A DNA stretch of 64,000 bases, taken from Desulfovibrio sp. (GTDB lineage Bacteria > Desulfobacterota > Desulfovibrionia > Desulfovibrionales > Desulfovibrionaceae). Positions 1 through 12,405 of the stretch are shown here, piece after piece. Every line of letters starts with the position of its first letter. Positions within the stretch are counted from its first letter, which is position 1. The stretch is taken from positions 1 through 64,000 of the forward strand of contig JALHJW010000002.1 of NCBI GenBank assembly GCA_022839785.1, read 5' to 3'. The notes beneath the pieces were generated by a model. The model ran no database searches. It had not been told where the DNA came from and worked only from the letters and a program-made list of their open reading frames with translations. A program made the position numbers and the translations under genes.

Positions 1-1698
<1,698 letters not shown>

Positions 1699-1726
1699 GG
1701 CGTTGTCTCCGTTATGGCGTCGGGGC

Positions 1727-2368
1727 CTACGCCCCGAGTTTGGCGACGAAATCCGGCCAGACGGCGAGCAGGGCGCGCAGCGCCTTGCCCCGGTGGCTCA
1801 CCGCGTTCTTCTCCTCGCGGCTCATCTCGGCCGCGCGGCGGGACCCGGGCGACTCCCTGTCGATGAACAGGGGATCGTAGCCGAAGCCGTTCCCCCCACG
1901 CAGGTCGTGGGCCACGCGGCCTTCCCAGGTCCCGCGCAGGGCGGTCTCGGCCCCGCCGAGCGCCCCCGGCGCGGCGGCCGCGATGACCGAAACGAAGCGG
2001 CAGCCGCGCCGCTCGTCCGGCACGCCCGCGAGCGCGGCCAGGAGTTTTGCGTTGTTGCGCGCGTCCGTGGCCCCGGGGTCCGCATAGCGGGCCGAGTAGA
2101 CGCCCGGCGCGCCGCCCAGCGCGTCCACCTCCAGCCCCGAATCGTCGGCCACGGCCACGAGGCCCGTGGCCGCGGCCACGGCCCGGGCCTTGAGCAGGGC
2201 GTTCTCCTCGAAAGTCGCGCCGGTCTCCTCGATCTCGCCGATCTCGGGATGGTCGGCCAGTCCGCGCACCGCGACCCCGAGGGGGGCGAGCAGGGCGGAG
2301 AGTTCGTGGATCTTCCCGGAATTGCGCGTGGCCAGGACGACGACGGCGGGTGCGGCGGTGGGGGACAA
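1727..2368 (-). CDS. rdgB: RdgB/HAM1 family non-canonical purine NTP pyrophosphatase
   Basis: Hydrolyses dITP, ITP and XTP to the monophosphates, keeping deaminated purines out of DNA and RNA. The 213-residue protein has the full family signature: an ATRNSGKIHE N-terminus, the DDSGLEVDAL block near residue 77, GYDPLF near 165 and SHRGKAL near 192. Its length is typical. It is followed by glmS after 28 bases and preceded by the PAS kinase gene 82 bases upstream, so the three may be one transcript. The function is unrelated to its neighbours; the grouping looks like simple operon packing. Confidence 0.95.
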   Translation of the reverse strand: MSPTAAPAVVVLATRNSGKIHELSALLAPLGVAVRGLADHPEIGEIEETGATFEENALLKARAVAAATGLVAVADDSGLEVDALGGAPGVYSARYADPGATDARNNAKLLAALAGVPDERRGCRFVSVIAAAAPGALGGAETALRGTWEGRVAHDLRGGNGFGYDPLFIDRESPGSRRAAEMSREEKNAVSHRGKALRALLAVWPDFVAKLGA

Positions 2369-2450
2369 GGCGTTTCCTTTGTCGGCGGGTTGCCGACATG
2401 GCTTCTATCCCGAATCCCCCCCGCAGGCAAGACGCGGGGCGGCCGCGGCC

Positions 2451-3986
2451 TCAGTCCGCCGCCTCGTCGCGGCGCTCGCCCCCCAGGGCCGGGGGCAGGG
2501 CCAGGGTCACGGTGGTGCCCTTGCCCTCCACGCTCTCGATGTGCACGTCGCCCCCGAGGTCGTCGAAAATCTTCTTGATCATGGCCAGCCCGAGGCCCGC
2601 GCCCTTGTCCTTGGTGGAGAAGAAGGGGTTGAAGACCTTGGGCAGGTCGGCCGCGGCGATGCCCACGCCCGTGTCCTCCACGGAGAGGGCCACGCGGCCG
2701 CGCCTGAGGCCCGTGCGGATGGTCAGGGCCCCGCCCGAGGGCATGGCCTCCTTGGCGTTCTTCACCAGGTTGATCAGGGCCTGCTTGAGCAGCTCCGGGT
2801 CGCCCTTGCCCAGCGGCAGCCCGGCCGCCAGCTCCATGCTCGGCACGATGCACAGCTTCTCGCAGTCCAGGGTCATGACGTTCATGGTCTCGCGCACCAG
2901 CTCGTTGACGTCCACCTCCCCGCCCGCGTCCCCCGCGCCCTCGGTGGGCCGCGCGAAGTTGAGGATGCTGGCGAGGATGCCGTCCAGCCGCCGCGACTCC
3001 TGCAGGATGATGCCCGCCTTCTCGCGCGCGTTCTCGTCCAGGCTCTCGTTGCGCATCAGCGAGTTGGCGAAGCCGGAGATGGCGAAGAGCGGGTTCCTGA
3101 TCTCGTGCGCCAGATAGGTGGAGAGTTCGCCGATGCTGGCCAGCCGCTCGGACTGCTGCAGCCGCTGCTCCATGCGCGTGCGGTTGGTCACGTCGCGCCT
3201 GACCTCGGCCACGTGGCTCAGCCGCCCCTGGCTGTCGAAGATGGGGTAGGCGGCCACGCGGTGGTAGTGCAGGCGGCCGTTCTCGTCCACGAAGCTGTGC
3301 ACCGCCTCGGACTTGCGGCCCGTGCGCAGGGAGCGCAGGGCCGGGCAGTCGGTGTCCGGCCCCTCGCAGAGGCGGTCGTGGCCCGAGAAGACCTCCCAGA
3401 GATGCCGGGTCAGGAACTCCTCGCGCGGGCGGCCCCGGCTCTCCCAGACCCGCTTGTTGACGTCCACGATGCGGCCCGAGGCGTCGATGAGGATCAACTC
3501 CTCCTGGACCTCGTCCATGACCGTCTCGAAGAGGGTGCGCGTGCGAGAGAGGTCCAGGCGGCAGGAGAGGCAGAGGCGCTCTGGATCGAACAGGGTGAGG
3601 AAGAAGACCGACTCGGCCGGGCCGAAGACCAGGGTCTTGTCCGGGGCCAGGGCCCGGGCGCGCTCGAAGATCTCCCCCGAACCCAGGGCGAAGAGGATGT
3701 CCAGGTCCGGCGACTCGCGGGCCAGATCGCGCAGGGTGTCGTGGATCGCGAGGCCGGGGAAGCGCGCGGCCAGGGCCGGGCCGTCGCCGTTCTCGGGCAC
3801 CGCGGCCACGAGCTTCAGCTCCGCGGCCACCTGGGCCGAGATGCCGCCCGAAAGCAGCGTGAGCAGCTTCTCGAACTCCGGCCCGCCGCCCGCCACGGCA
3901 ACGCTGTGCACGCAGCCCGTCTGCCCCCCGGCCCTGGTCCCGTCCTGTGCGTCCATCCCGGTCTCCATGTCCGCCGAAAATCCCAC
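2451..3986 (-). CDS. PAS-domain sensor histidine kinase
   Basis: A cytoplasmic histidine kinase of 511 residues with no obvious membrane segment. Residues 25-135 form an uncharacterised Rossmann-like region (VFGPAESVFFLTLFDPERLC). A PAS domain follows at about 150-270 and contains several cysteines (CLSC at 139-142, LCEGPDTDC near 207-214) that could bind metal or sense redox state; that is inference. The kinase core is complete: the HEIRNP H-box with His-294, NLVKNAKEA as N-box, VEDTGVGI as G1, FNPFFSTK as F-box and GAGLGL as G2. No response regulator lies beside it. The start is GTG; an in-frame ATG 18 bases downstream is an alternative. Confidence 0.88.
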   Translation of the reverse strand: MGFSADMETGMDAQDGTRAGGQTGCVHSVAVAGGGPEFEKLLTLLSGGISAQVAAELKLVAAVPENGDGPALAARFPGLAIHDTLRDLARESPDLDILFALGSGEIFERARALAPDKTLVFGPAESVFFLTLFDPERLCLSCRLDLSRTRTLFETVMDEVQEELILIDASGRIVDVNKRVWESRGRPREEFLTRHLWEVFSGHDRLCEGPDTDCPALRSLRTGRKSEAVHSFVDENGRLHYHRVAAYPIFDSQGRLSHVAEVRRDVTNRTRMEQRLQQSERLASIGELSTYLAHEIRNPLFAISGFANSLMRNESLDENAREKAGIILQESRRLDGILASILNFARPTEGAGDAGGEVDVNELVRETMNVMTLDCEKLCIVPSMELAAGLPLGKGDPELLKQALINLVKNAKEAMPSGGALTIRTGLRRGRVALSVEDTGVGIAAADLPKVFNPFFSTKDKGAGLGLAMIKKIFDDLGGDVHIESVEGKGTTVTLALPPALGGERRDEAAD

Positions 3987-4102
3987 GCCTTGACCGATTT
4001 GTACCCCGCCGGACAGGCGATGGCAAGGCGGGCGGAAAATTGCCCGGCCCAGGCCCGCCCAGGCCGCTAGCCAGCCGCCCGGAAATGGTCTAGGACCGCC
4101 CC

Positions 4103-5410
4103 ATGCGACCCATTCCCGTATTCGTCGTCTCCCTGGGCTGTCCCAAGACCCGGGTGGACACCGAGCGTTTCCTCACGGCCCTGGGGCCGGTCACCGCCGT
4201 GGAGGACCCCGCCAGGGCCCGGCTCATCTTCGTAAACACCTGCGGCTTCATCGCCCCGGCCATCGAGGAGTCCGTGGCCACCATCCTGGAGCTGGCCCAG
4301 AGCGCGGCCGAGGCCGGGGAGAAGGAGCGGCCCCTGCTGGCCGCGGCGGGCTGCCTGGTCTCCCGCTTCGGCAAGGAGAGCATGGCCGCCGAGCTGCCCG
4401 AGGCGGATCTCTGGCTGCCCCTGGACGACATGGCTGCCTGGCCCGGTCTGGTCCTGGCGGCGCTGGGCGAGGAGCGCCCCGTGTCCTCGGCCCCGCGCCA
4501 GGCGACCACGCCGGAGGGCTACGCCTATCTCAAGATCGCCGAGGGCTGCGGCCACGCCTGCACCTTCTGCACCATCCCCTCCATCCGGGGCCGCCTCGCC
4601 TCCGCGCCGCTCCCGGGCCTGCTGGACGAGGCCAGGGCGCTCATCGCCCAGGGCACGCCGGAACTCGTGCTGGTGGCCCAGGACCTCACGGCCTGGGGCC
4701 GCGACCTGGAGGGCCCCGAGCGGCTCGTCGATCTCGTGGAGGGCCTCGCCCGCCTGCCGGACCTGCGGCGGCTGCGCCTCATGTACCTCTACCCGGCCGG
4801 GCTGACCGACGACGTCCTCGCCCGTCTGGCCGACGTCGGCCCGCCCTTCGTGCCCTATTTCGACATCCCCCTGCAGCACGCCCACCCGGACATCCTGCAG
4901 CGCATGGGCCGTCCCTTCGCCGCGGACCCGCGCCGGGTCGTGGACCGCGTGCGCGCCCGCTTCCCGGACGCGGCCCTGCGCACCAGCCTGATCGTCGGCT
5001 TCCCGGGCGAGACCGAGGAGCACGTGCGGACCCTGGAACGCTTCGTGGCCGAGGCGCGCTTCCACTCGCTCGGCGTCTTCGCCTACCAGGCCGAGGACGG
5101 CACCCCGGCCGCCGGCCTGCCGGACCAGATCGATCCGGAGGAGCGCGAGACGCGCCGCGGCCGCGTCATGGAGTTGCAGCGCGGCATCAGCGCCGAAATC
5201 CTGGAAGGGTTCGTGGGCAAACGGCTGGACGTGGTGGTGGACGAGCCCTCCCCGGAATGGCCCGGGCTGTTCGTGGGCCGCGCATGGTTCCAGGCGCCGG
5301 AGGTGGACGGCGTGACCTACGTGAGCGGCCCCGGGACCGCGCCGGGCCGCGTGGTCAGCGCCTTGATCCAAGATTCACAAGAATATGACATGTCCGCCTT
5401 GACCGAGTGA
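4103..5410 (+). CDS. rimO: Ribosomal protein S12 methylthiotransferase RimO
   Basis: Radical SAM enzyme that adds a methylthio group to an aspartate of ribosomal protein S12. 435 residues: N-terminal UPF0004 domain beginning VSLGCPKTRVDTERF (typical of RimO rather than MiaB), the radical SAM cysteines in EGCGHACTFCTIPSIRGR near residue 150 (C-x3-C-x2-C), and a C-terminal TRAM domain from about residue 370. Two iron-sulfur clusters are expected. It stands 120 bases upstream of rpsA on the same strand and is divergent from the PAS kinase. Confidence 0.95.
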   Translation: MRPIPVFVVSLGCPKTRVDTERFLTALGPVTAVEDPARARLIFVNTCGFIAPAIEESVATILELAQSAAEAGEKERPLLAAAGCLVSRFGKESMAAELPEADLWLPLDDMAAWPGLVLAALGEERPVSSAPRQATTPEGYAYLKIAEGCGHACTFCTIPSIRGRLASAPLPGLLDEARALIAQGTPELVLVAQDLTAWGRDLEGPERLVDLVEGLARLPDLRRLRLMYLYPAGLTDDVLARLADVGPPFVPYFDIPLQHAHPDILQRMGRPFAADPRRVVDRVRARFPDAALRTSLIVGFPGETEEHVRTLERFVAEARFHSLGVFAYQAEDGTPAAGLPDQIDPEERETRRGRVMELQRGISAEILEGFVGKRLDVVVDEPSPEWPGLFVGRAWFQAPEVDGVTYVSGPGTAPGRVVSALIQDSQEYDMSALTE

Positions 5411-5459
5411 AATCCGGCACAATACAGGCGATTCCTGGGTTTTGGGGGCATTTTCCCGG

Positions 5460-5488
5460 TTGCCAACCCCTCACGCGTGTGCTAGGGG
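5460..5488 (+). promoter_or_regulatory. Possible sigma-70 promoter of rpsA
   Basis: TTGCCA at 5460-5465 and TAGGGG at 5483-5488 are separated by 17 bases, with a TG just before the -10 element. The -10 match is poor. The site is in the rimO-rpsA gap, about 43 bases upstream of the rpsA start. Confidence 0.3.
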
Positions 5489-5530
5489 CAGGAAAAATTT
5501 TCGGCTGAGGAGCCTGGAGGAAGGACCACT

Positions 5531-7288
5531 ATGAACGTATCCGCTCAAAACGATCACGTGAAGGCGCAGACCCCTATGGACATGGATGACGTCAATTTCG
5601 AGTCCGCACTTGAGAATTACCTGAACGCGGATTTCGGCGATCTGGATGAAGGCACCATCGTCCCCGGCGAGGTCGTGCGCATCGGCAAGGAACACGTCCT
5701 GGTGGACGTCAATTTCAAATCAGAGGGCCAACTGCCCATCGCCGAGTTCATCGACGCCGAAGGCAAGCTGACCGTCAAGGTCGGCGACCAGATCGACGTC
5801 TACGTGGTCAACAAGAACGAATCCGAGGGCACCATCACGCTGTCGCGCGAACGCGCCAAGCGGATGAAGCTCTTCGACAAGCTGGAGGACGTGCAGGAAG
5901 GCGAGAAGACCATCACCGGCCGCATCGTCCGCCGCGTCAAGGGCGGCTACACCGTCGACCTCGACGGCGTGGAGGCCTTCCTCCCCGGCTCGCACGTGGA
6001 CCTGCGCCCCGTGCCGGACATGGACGCCCTGGTCGGCCAGGACTTCGACTTCCGCGTCCTGAAGATCAACCGCCGCCGCTCCAACGTCATCGTCTCCCGC
6101 CGCGTGCTCCTTGAGGAGCAGCGCGAGGGCATGCGCAAGGAACTGCTCTCCACCCTGTCCGAGAGCCAGGTGGTCACGGGCAAGGTCAAGAACATCACCG
6201 AGTACGGCGTCTTCGTCGATCTCGGCGGCCTCGACGGCCTGCTGCACATCACGGACATGTCCTGGAAGCGCATCCGCCACCCCAAGGAGATGGTTTCCCT
6301 GGGCCAGGAGCTGGAGCTGAAGGTCCTGTCCTTCGACCGCGACACCAACAAGGTTTCCCTGGGCCTGAAGCAGCTCGTGCCCGATCCGTGGGAGAACATC
6401 GCGGGCAAGTACCCCGAGGGCGCGCGCTTCAAAGGCAAGGTCACCAACCTCGTGGACTACGGCTCCTTCGTGGAGCTGGAGCCCGGCGTGGAAGGCCTGG
6501 TCCACATCTCCGAGATGTCCTGGACCCGCAAGCTGCGCCATCCTTCCCAGATGGTCTCCGCGGGCGAGGAGGTCGAGGTCGTGATCCTCGGCGTGGACCC
6601 CGACAAGAAGCGCATCTCGCTCGGCATGAAGCAGATCAAGCCCAACCCCTGGGACATCGTGGCCGAGAAGTACCCCGAGGGCACCATCCTTGAGGGCGCG
6701 ATCAAGAACATCACCGAGTTCGGCCTGTTCATCGGCATCGAGGACGGCATCGACGGCCTGATTCACGTCTCGGACATCTCCTGGACCAAGAAGGTCCGCC
6801 ACCCGAGCGAGATGTTCAAGGTGGGCGACATGGTTCAGGCCAAGGTCCTGACCGTGGACAAGGAGAACGAGAAGTTCACCCTGGGCGTCAAGCAGCTCTC
6901 CGAGGACCCCTGGAACCACGTGCCCGGCAAGTACCCCGTGGGCAACGTGCTCACCGGCACCGTGACCAACATCACGGACTTCGGCCTCTTCGTCGAGGTC
7001 GAGGAGGGCATCGAGGGCCTGATCCACGTCTCCGAGATCAGCTCCAAGAAGATCAAGGACCCGGGCGAACTCTTCAAGGAGGGCGTCCAGATCCAGGCCA
7101 AGGTCATCCACGTCAGCGCCGACGAGCGCCGTCTGGGCCTGTCCATCAAGCAGCTCAAGGAAGAGGAGGAGCGCAAGCGTTCCAAGGAGTTCCGCGCCCC
7201 GGGCGACTCCGGCTTCACCCTGGGCGACGTGATGCAGCAGCAGATGGACGCGGCGCAGCAGGGCGGCGATGGCCCCGAGCAGTCCTAA
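5531..7288 (+). CDS. rpsA: 30S ribosomal protein S1
   Basis: The mRNA-binding ribosomal protein S1, 585 residues with six S1/OB-fold repeats. The first two (from about residue 35 and 115) are diverged. The next four begin with near-identical phrases (GKVKNITEYGVFVDLGG, GKVTNLVDYGSFVELE, GAIKNITEFGLFIG, GTVTNITDFGLFVEVE) spaced about 87 residues apart, each followed by GLxHxxD/EMSW and the LGxKQL closing motif. A strong GGAGGAAGG site precedes the start. The last 20 bases overlap the start of sppA in another frame. Confidence 0.97.
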   Translation: MNVSAQNDHVKAQTPMDMDDVNFESALENYLNADFGDLDEGTIVPGEVVRIGKEHVLVDVNFKSEGQLPIAEFIDAEGKLTVKVGDQIDVYVVNKNESEGTITLSRERAKRMKLFDKLEDVQEGEKTITGRIVRRVKGGYTVDLDGVEAFLPGSHVDLRPVPDMDALVGQDFDFRVLKINRRRSNVIVSRRVLLEEQREGMRKELLSTLSESQVVTGKVKNITEYGVFVDLGGLDGLLHITDMSWKRIRHPKEMVSLGQELELKVLSFDRDTNKVSLGLKQLVPDPWENIAGKYPEGARFKGKVTNLVDYGSFVELEPGVEGLVHISEMSWTRKLRHPSQMVSAGEEVEVVILGVDPDKKRISLGMKQIKPNPWDIVAEKYPEGTILEGAIKNITEFGLFIGIEDGIDGLIHVSDISWTKKVRHPSEMFKVGDMVQAKVLTVDKENEKFTLGVKQLSEDPWNHVPGKYPVGNVLTGTVTNITDFGLFVEVEEGIEGLIHVSEISSKKIKDPGELFKEGVQIQAKVIHVSADERRLGLSIKQLKEEEERKRSKEFRAPGDSGFTLGDVMQQQMDAAQQGGDGPEQS

Positions 7289-8153
7289 GCCCGGCTTCAG
7301 CCAGAGGCATCCCTTCCTCTTCGGCTTCACGCTGATACTGGCGGCCGTGGTCCTCCTGACGGGGGCCATGGCCGCCTTTCGCCATTACGTGGGCGGCAAG
7401 ACCCTCTTCCCGCCCGAGCGGCGTCTCGCCCTGGTGCGCGTGGACGGCCTCATCGCCGACCCCGAGAAGATCAACGCCTTCATCGCCACGCTGAAGCGCG
7501 ACGACACGGTCAAGGGCGTGGTCGTGCGCATCGACTCGCCCGGCGGCGTGGTGGCCCCGAGCCAGGAGATCCGCGCCGCCGTGGCCGACCTCGCCGGGCT
7601 CAAGCCCGTGGTCGCCTCGCTCTCGGCCGTGGCCGCCAGCGGCGGCTACTACGTGGCCTGCGGCGCGCCGGTGATCGTCGCCAACCCCGGCACCCTCACC
7701 GGCTCCATCGGCGTGCTCTACCAGACCTCGGACATGCAGGGGCTGATGGAGAAGCTGGGGATCAAGCACGACATGATCACGAGCGGCAAGTACAAGGGCG
7801 CGGGCTCCCCCTTCTTCCCGCTCACGCCCGAGCAGCGCGACCAGCTCCAGGCCATGGTCCTGGACATCCACCGCCAGTTCGTGGACGACGTGGCCGCCAG
7901 CCGCAGGATGCCGCGCGAGAAGGTCGAGGCGCTGGCCCAGGGGCAGGCCTTCACCGGCCGCCAAGCCTTCGAGAACGGCCTGGTGGACCGCCTCGGCGGC
8001 CTGGACGCGGCCTACGCCCTGCTCAAGGAGCAGGCGGGGCTCACGGGCGAAATCCCGGTGCTCGAAGGCCCGCCCAAGGAACGCACGGGCATCCTGCGCG
8101 AGCTGCTCTCGGAATTCGCCGCGGACATCACCGGCAGACTGCTGCTGCAGTAA
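7269..8153 (+). CDS. sppA: Signal peptide peptidase SppA (S49 family)
   Basis: Inner-membrane serine protease that degrades cleaved signal peptides. The 294-residue protein has one N-terminal membrane segment (about residues 15-37) and one S49 catalytic domain, the short bacterial form. The nucleophile serine is in SAVAASGGYYVACG near residue 121 and the general-base lysine in SGKYKGAG near residue 173; RIDSPGG marks the oxyanion region. Its ATG lies inside the last codons of rpsA (20-base overlap, different frame), so translation is probably coupled to S1. Downstream is a terminator-like hairpin. Confidence 0.93.
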   Translation: MAPSSPKPGFSQRHPFLFGFTLILAAVVLLTGAMAAFRHYVGGKTLFPPERRLALVRVDGLIADPEKINAFIATLKRDDTVKGVVVRIDSPGGVVAPSQEIRAAVADLAGLKPVVASLSAVAASGGYYVACGAPVIVANPGTLTGSIGVLYQTSDMQGLMEKLGIKHDMITSGKYKGAGSPFFPLTPEQRDQLQAMVLDIHRQFVDDVAASRRMPREKVEALAQGQAFTGRQAFENGLVDRLGGLDAAYALLKEQAGLTGEIPVLEGPPKERTGILRELLSEFAADITGRLLLQ

Positions 8154-8167
8154 CCGCCCACACGGCC

Positions 8168-8191
8168 GGGCCTCCCGTTTTGGCGAGGCCC
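8168..8191 (+). terminator. Hairpin between convergent sppA and TauE genes
   Basis: A 7-bp stem (GGGCCTC pairing with GAGGCCC) with a 10-base loop containing TTTT, followed by CTCTT. It sits in the 83-base gap between two convergent genes and may end both transcripts. There is no strong U-run. Confidence 0.4.
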
Positions 8192-8236
8192 TCTTCCGCC
8201 TCTCCTCCTCTCTTCCGGAAGCCGCTTGCCGCGCGC

Positions 8237-9016
8237 CTAGACCAGTCCCGCGCCGATGGCCAGGCTGAGGGCGAGGAGCATGACGCCCACGAACAGGCGC
8301 ACGGTCTCTATGGTGGTCTTGCCGAGCAGCCTGACCCCGAGGAACGCGCCGAGGAAGGCGGAGAGGGTGGCCGCGACCACGGGCCAGGGATGCCGGGCCA
8401 CGCCCGCGCGGGAGATGAGGTCCGCGTAGATGGAGAGGCGCGAGAGGTCCACGAGGCAGGCGATGACCACGCCGGTGGCCACGAAGGCCTCCTTGGACAG
8501 GCCCGCCTTGAGCAGAAAGGCGCTGCGGAACGCGCCCTGATGGCCCGAGAGGCCGCCAAAGAAGCCCGAAAGCAGGCCGCCCAGCGGCAGCCAGCGCGGA
8601 TGGATGGACATCTGCTTGTGCACGGGCCGCAGCTCCAGGATCGAAAACCCGGCCATGAGCGCGGCCACCACCAGGCCGATGGGCCGCACGGCGTGCTCCC
8701 TGCCCCACAGCGCGTAGGTGGCCAGGGGCGCGAGGTCGGCCAGGGCCAGCAGCGCCCGCGCGCCGAGAAAGGCGGCGGCGAAGGCGGGCAGGCCGAAGAG
8801 CAGCACGGAACGCAGGTCCGCCCGGCGGCCGATGAGCCAGAGCTTGAAGCAGTTGCCCGCGAAATGCACGATGGCCGTCTGGGCCACGGCGATCTCCAGG
8901 GGGAAGAAGACCGCGAAGACCGGGGTGAGCAGCGTGCCCAGGCCGAAGCCGGAGAACAGGGTCAGACCGGAGGCGAACAGGGCCGCGAGGGAGACGACGA
9001 GGATTTCCATGTGCAT
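8237..9016 (-). CDS. TauE/SafE family (sulfite exporter-like) membrane permease
   Basis: A 259-residue, very hydrophobic protein with about eight membrane segments in two homologous halves. The family repeat is visible: GFGLGTLLTPVFAVFFPLEIAVAQTAIVHF near the N-terminus and GGLLSGFFGGLSGHQGAFRSAF near residue 145. The family exports small oxidised sulfur compounds such as sulfite or sulfoacetate, or other organic anions, so the substrate cannot be assigned from sequence. It is convergent with sppA and downstream of groEL, separated from it by the groESL terminator. Confidence 0.85.
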   Translation of the reverse strand: MHMEILVVSLAALFASGLTLFSGFGLGTLLTPVFAVFFPLEIAVAQTAIVHFAGNCFKLWLIGRRADLRSVLLFGLPAFAAAFLGARALLALADLAPLATYALWGREHAVRPIGLVVAALMAGFSILELRPVHKQMSIHPRWLPLGGLLSGFFGGLSGHQGAFRSAFLLKAGLSKEAFVATGVVIACLVDLSRLSIYADLISRAGVARHPWPVVAATLSAFLGAFLGVRLLGKTTIETVRLFVGVMLLALSLAIGAGLV

Positions 9017-9073
9017 GATGTACCCGGGAATTGTGGCGGAGAAAAGTCGGAAATACCCTTCGCGCGGCGGAAC

Positions 9074-9106
9074 GAAAAAGGCCCGCCCCCTCGCGGGGAC
9101 GGGCCT
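9074..9106 (-). terminator. Rho-independent terminator of groESL
   Basis: On the minus strand, a stem of AGGCCCGTCCCC pairing across a GCGA tetraloop, followed at once by TTTTT. It lies about 40 bases after the groEL stop. Confidence 0.82.
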
Positions 9107-9146
9107 GCTACGGCGTATGACGGAGGCGTTCGCGCGAGGCGGGGGG

Positions 9147-10787
<1,641 letters not shown>

Positions 10788-10836
10788 GTTGAATCCTCCT
10801 TAAGGATGGTGATCGGGTGGCGAATTGCGGACGGGA

Positions 10837-11124
10837 CTAGCCCAGGATGGCGAGGATGTCGTCCTCGCGCATGACCAGGTACTCGACGCCGTCGATCTTG
10901 ACCTCGGTGCCCGCGTACTTGTTGAAGAGGACCTGGTCGCCCTTCTTCACGGACATCTCGATCTTCTTGCCCTCGGCGCTGACCTTGCCGGGACCGGCGG
11001 CCACGACCTCGCCCTTGATGGGCTTTTCCTTCGCGGAATCGGGGATGATGATGCCGCCGGCGGTCTTTTCCTCTTCCTCAAGGCGCTTGACCAGGACACG
11101 ATCGTGCAGGGGTTTGAGCTTCAT
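10837..11124 (-). CDS. groS: 10 kDa co-chaperonin GroES
   Basis: Heptameric lid of the GroEL chamber. 95 residues from MKLKPLHDRVLVKRLEEEEKT, with the mobile loop GGIIIPDSAKEKP and the typical C-terminal EYLVMREDDILAIL. Ribosome site GGGAGG seven bases before the ATG. It is the first gene of groESL; the promoter and CIRCE operator lie 44-115 bases upstream. Confidence 0.98.
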   Translation of the reverse strand: MKLKPLHDRVLVKRLEEEEKTAGGIIIPDSAKEKPIKGEVVAAGPGKVSAEGKKIEMSVKKGDQVLFNKYAGTEVKIDGVEYLVMREDDILAILG

Positions 11125-11167
11125 GAAGGAACCTCCCTAAGGGTTGTTTTTTACCTCTTCGCGGATG

Positions 11168-11194
11168 TTGGCACTCATCGCGAGCGAGTGCCAA
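11168..11194 (-). promoter_or_regulatory. CIRCE operator (HrcA-binding site)
   Basis: TTGGCACTC, nine bases, GAGTGCCAA: a perfect 9-bp inverted repeat matching the CIRCE consensus TTAGCACTC-N9-GAGTGCTAA except for one compensated base pair. It sits between the groES promoter and its start codon, which implies heat-shock control by the repressor HrcA. hrcA itself is not in this window. Confidence 0.95.
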
Positions 11195-11210
11195 CACCGC
11201 GACGCATGGC

Positions 11211-11239
11211 CGTATAAGAATCCCAAAACTCTTTGTCAA
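11211..11239 (-). promoter_or_regulatory. Sigma-70 promoter of groESL
   Basis: On the minus strand TTGACA (11239-11234) is followed after 16-17 bases by TTATAC/TATACG (11217-11211). The CIRCE element starts 16 bases downstream, the usual arrangement for HrcA repression. Confidence 0.82.
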
Positions 11240-11406
11240 CCGCACGCCGGAAAAATTTCCCCTCCGTCACGATCCCGCAGCCGGACCGCAAACCGGCCGC
11301 AACCCGCCGCCCATACCGACACGCCCCCTGTCCGCCCGCTTGCGCCCCCGCGCACAATCCCGCCGCCGGGCTTTTGCCCCTGGCCGACCTGGTGTATCGT
11401 GCCCCC

Positions 11407-12405
11407 ATGCCGGACATGAAACGCCCCTGGCCGGGCAAACGCGACCTGCTGCGCCTGGCACTGCTCCTCACCCCGGTCCTGGCCGCCTTCGGCGCGCTGG
11501 CCCTGGCCATCCTCACCGGAACCATCGGCGAGCGCGAGGAGGACGTGCGCGTGGACTTCTCCCGCCGCGTGGACGTGACCCTGTCCGAGCCCGTGGGCGG
11601 CCTGACCTACGCCTACCTCCCGCAGTACTCGCACTCCGTCTCCTACGAGCGCCACCACCGCATCGTGGAATTCCTGCGTCAGGCCACGGGCCTGCCCATC
11701 CGCCAAGTCTACCCGGACACCTTCGAGGACCACATCAAGATGGTCGGCGACGGAGCCATCGACATCTCCTTCGTCAACCCCTTCGTCTTCTCCAAGCTGA
11801 ACGAGCGCTACGGCGCCCAGGCCTTCGCCCGCATCGTGGGCATCGAGGACGAGGGCGAGTTCTTCTACGGCGAGATCATCGCCCGCGCGGACAACAAGGC
11901 CGTCCAGAGCCTGGAAGACTGCCGGGGCAAGCGCTGGATCGCCGTGGACCCCTCGTCCGCGGGCGGCTACCTCTTCCCCCTCGGGCACTTCGTGGAGAAC
12001 GGCATCCGCAAGGAGGACTTCGCCGAGGTCGCCTTCGCCCCGGGCCCGGGCGGCAAACAGGAGAAGGTCATCCTCTCGGTCTATTCCGGCAAGTACGACG
12101 TGGGCACCGTGCGCAACGGCTCGCGCGCGCTCCTGGAGGACCGCATCGACCTCTCCCAGATCCGCGTCCTGGCCCAGAGCCGCAAGTACCCCAACTGGGT
12201 CTTCGCGGCGCGAAAAGGCCTCTCCCCGGAGGCGCTCGTCAGGATCAAGGCCGCGCTCACCTCCCTCACCCCGGCCCTCTCGGGACAGGCGGAAATCCTG
12301 GAGGCGGCGCGCATCAAGGCCATCGTGCCCGCGGTCAACGCGGACTTCGCGCCCGTGCGCGAACTGATGACCCTGCTGGAGAAGGAAGGGGAGCTGGCGC
12401 GATGA
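11407..12405 (+). CDS. PhnD-like phosphate/phosphonate-type periplasmic binding protein, membrane-anchored
   Basis: Periplasmic solute-binding protein of the PhnD type. About 332 residues from ATG 11407; a longer frame from 11233 would run through the groES promoter, so I reject it. A hydrophobic segment at about residues 15-37 has no lipobox and probably anchors the protein. The binding domain shows YLPQYS, DFVNPF-like DISFVNPFVFSKL, and SSAGGYLFP followed by SGKYDVGTVRNGS, all family hallmarks. No ABC permease or ATPase is adjacent. Instead the stop overlaps the next start by four bases (ATGA), coupling it to a histidine kinase. I infer that it senses an oxyanion or other ligand for that kinase. 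Confidence 0.82.
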   Translation: MPDMKRPWPGKRDLLRLALLLTPVLAAFGALALAILTGTIGEREEDVRVDFSRRVDVTLSEPVGGLTYAYLPQYSHSVSYERHHRIVEFLRQATGLPIRQVYPDTFEDHIKMVGDGAIDISFVNPFVFSKLNERYGAQAFARIVGIEDEGEFFYGEIIARADNKAVQSLEDCRGKRWIAVDPSSAGGYLFPLGHFVENGIRKEDFAEVAFAPGPGGKQEKVILSVYSGKYDVGTVRNGSRALLEDRIDLSQIRVLAQSRKYPNWVFAARKGLSPEALVRIKAALTSLTPALSGQAEILEAARIKAIVPAVNADFAPVRELMTLLEKEGELAR

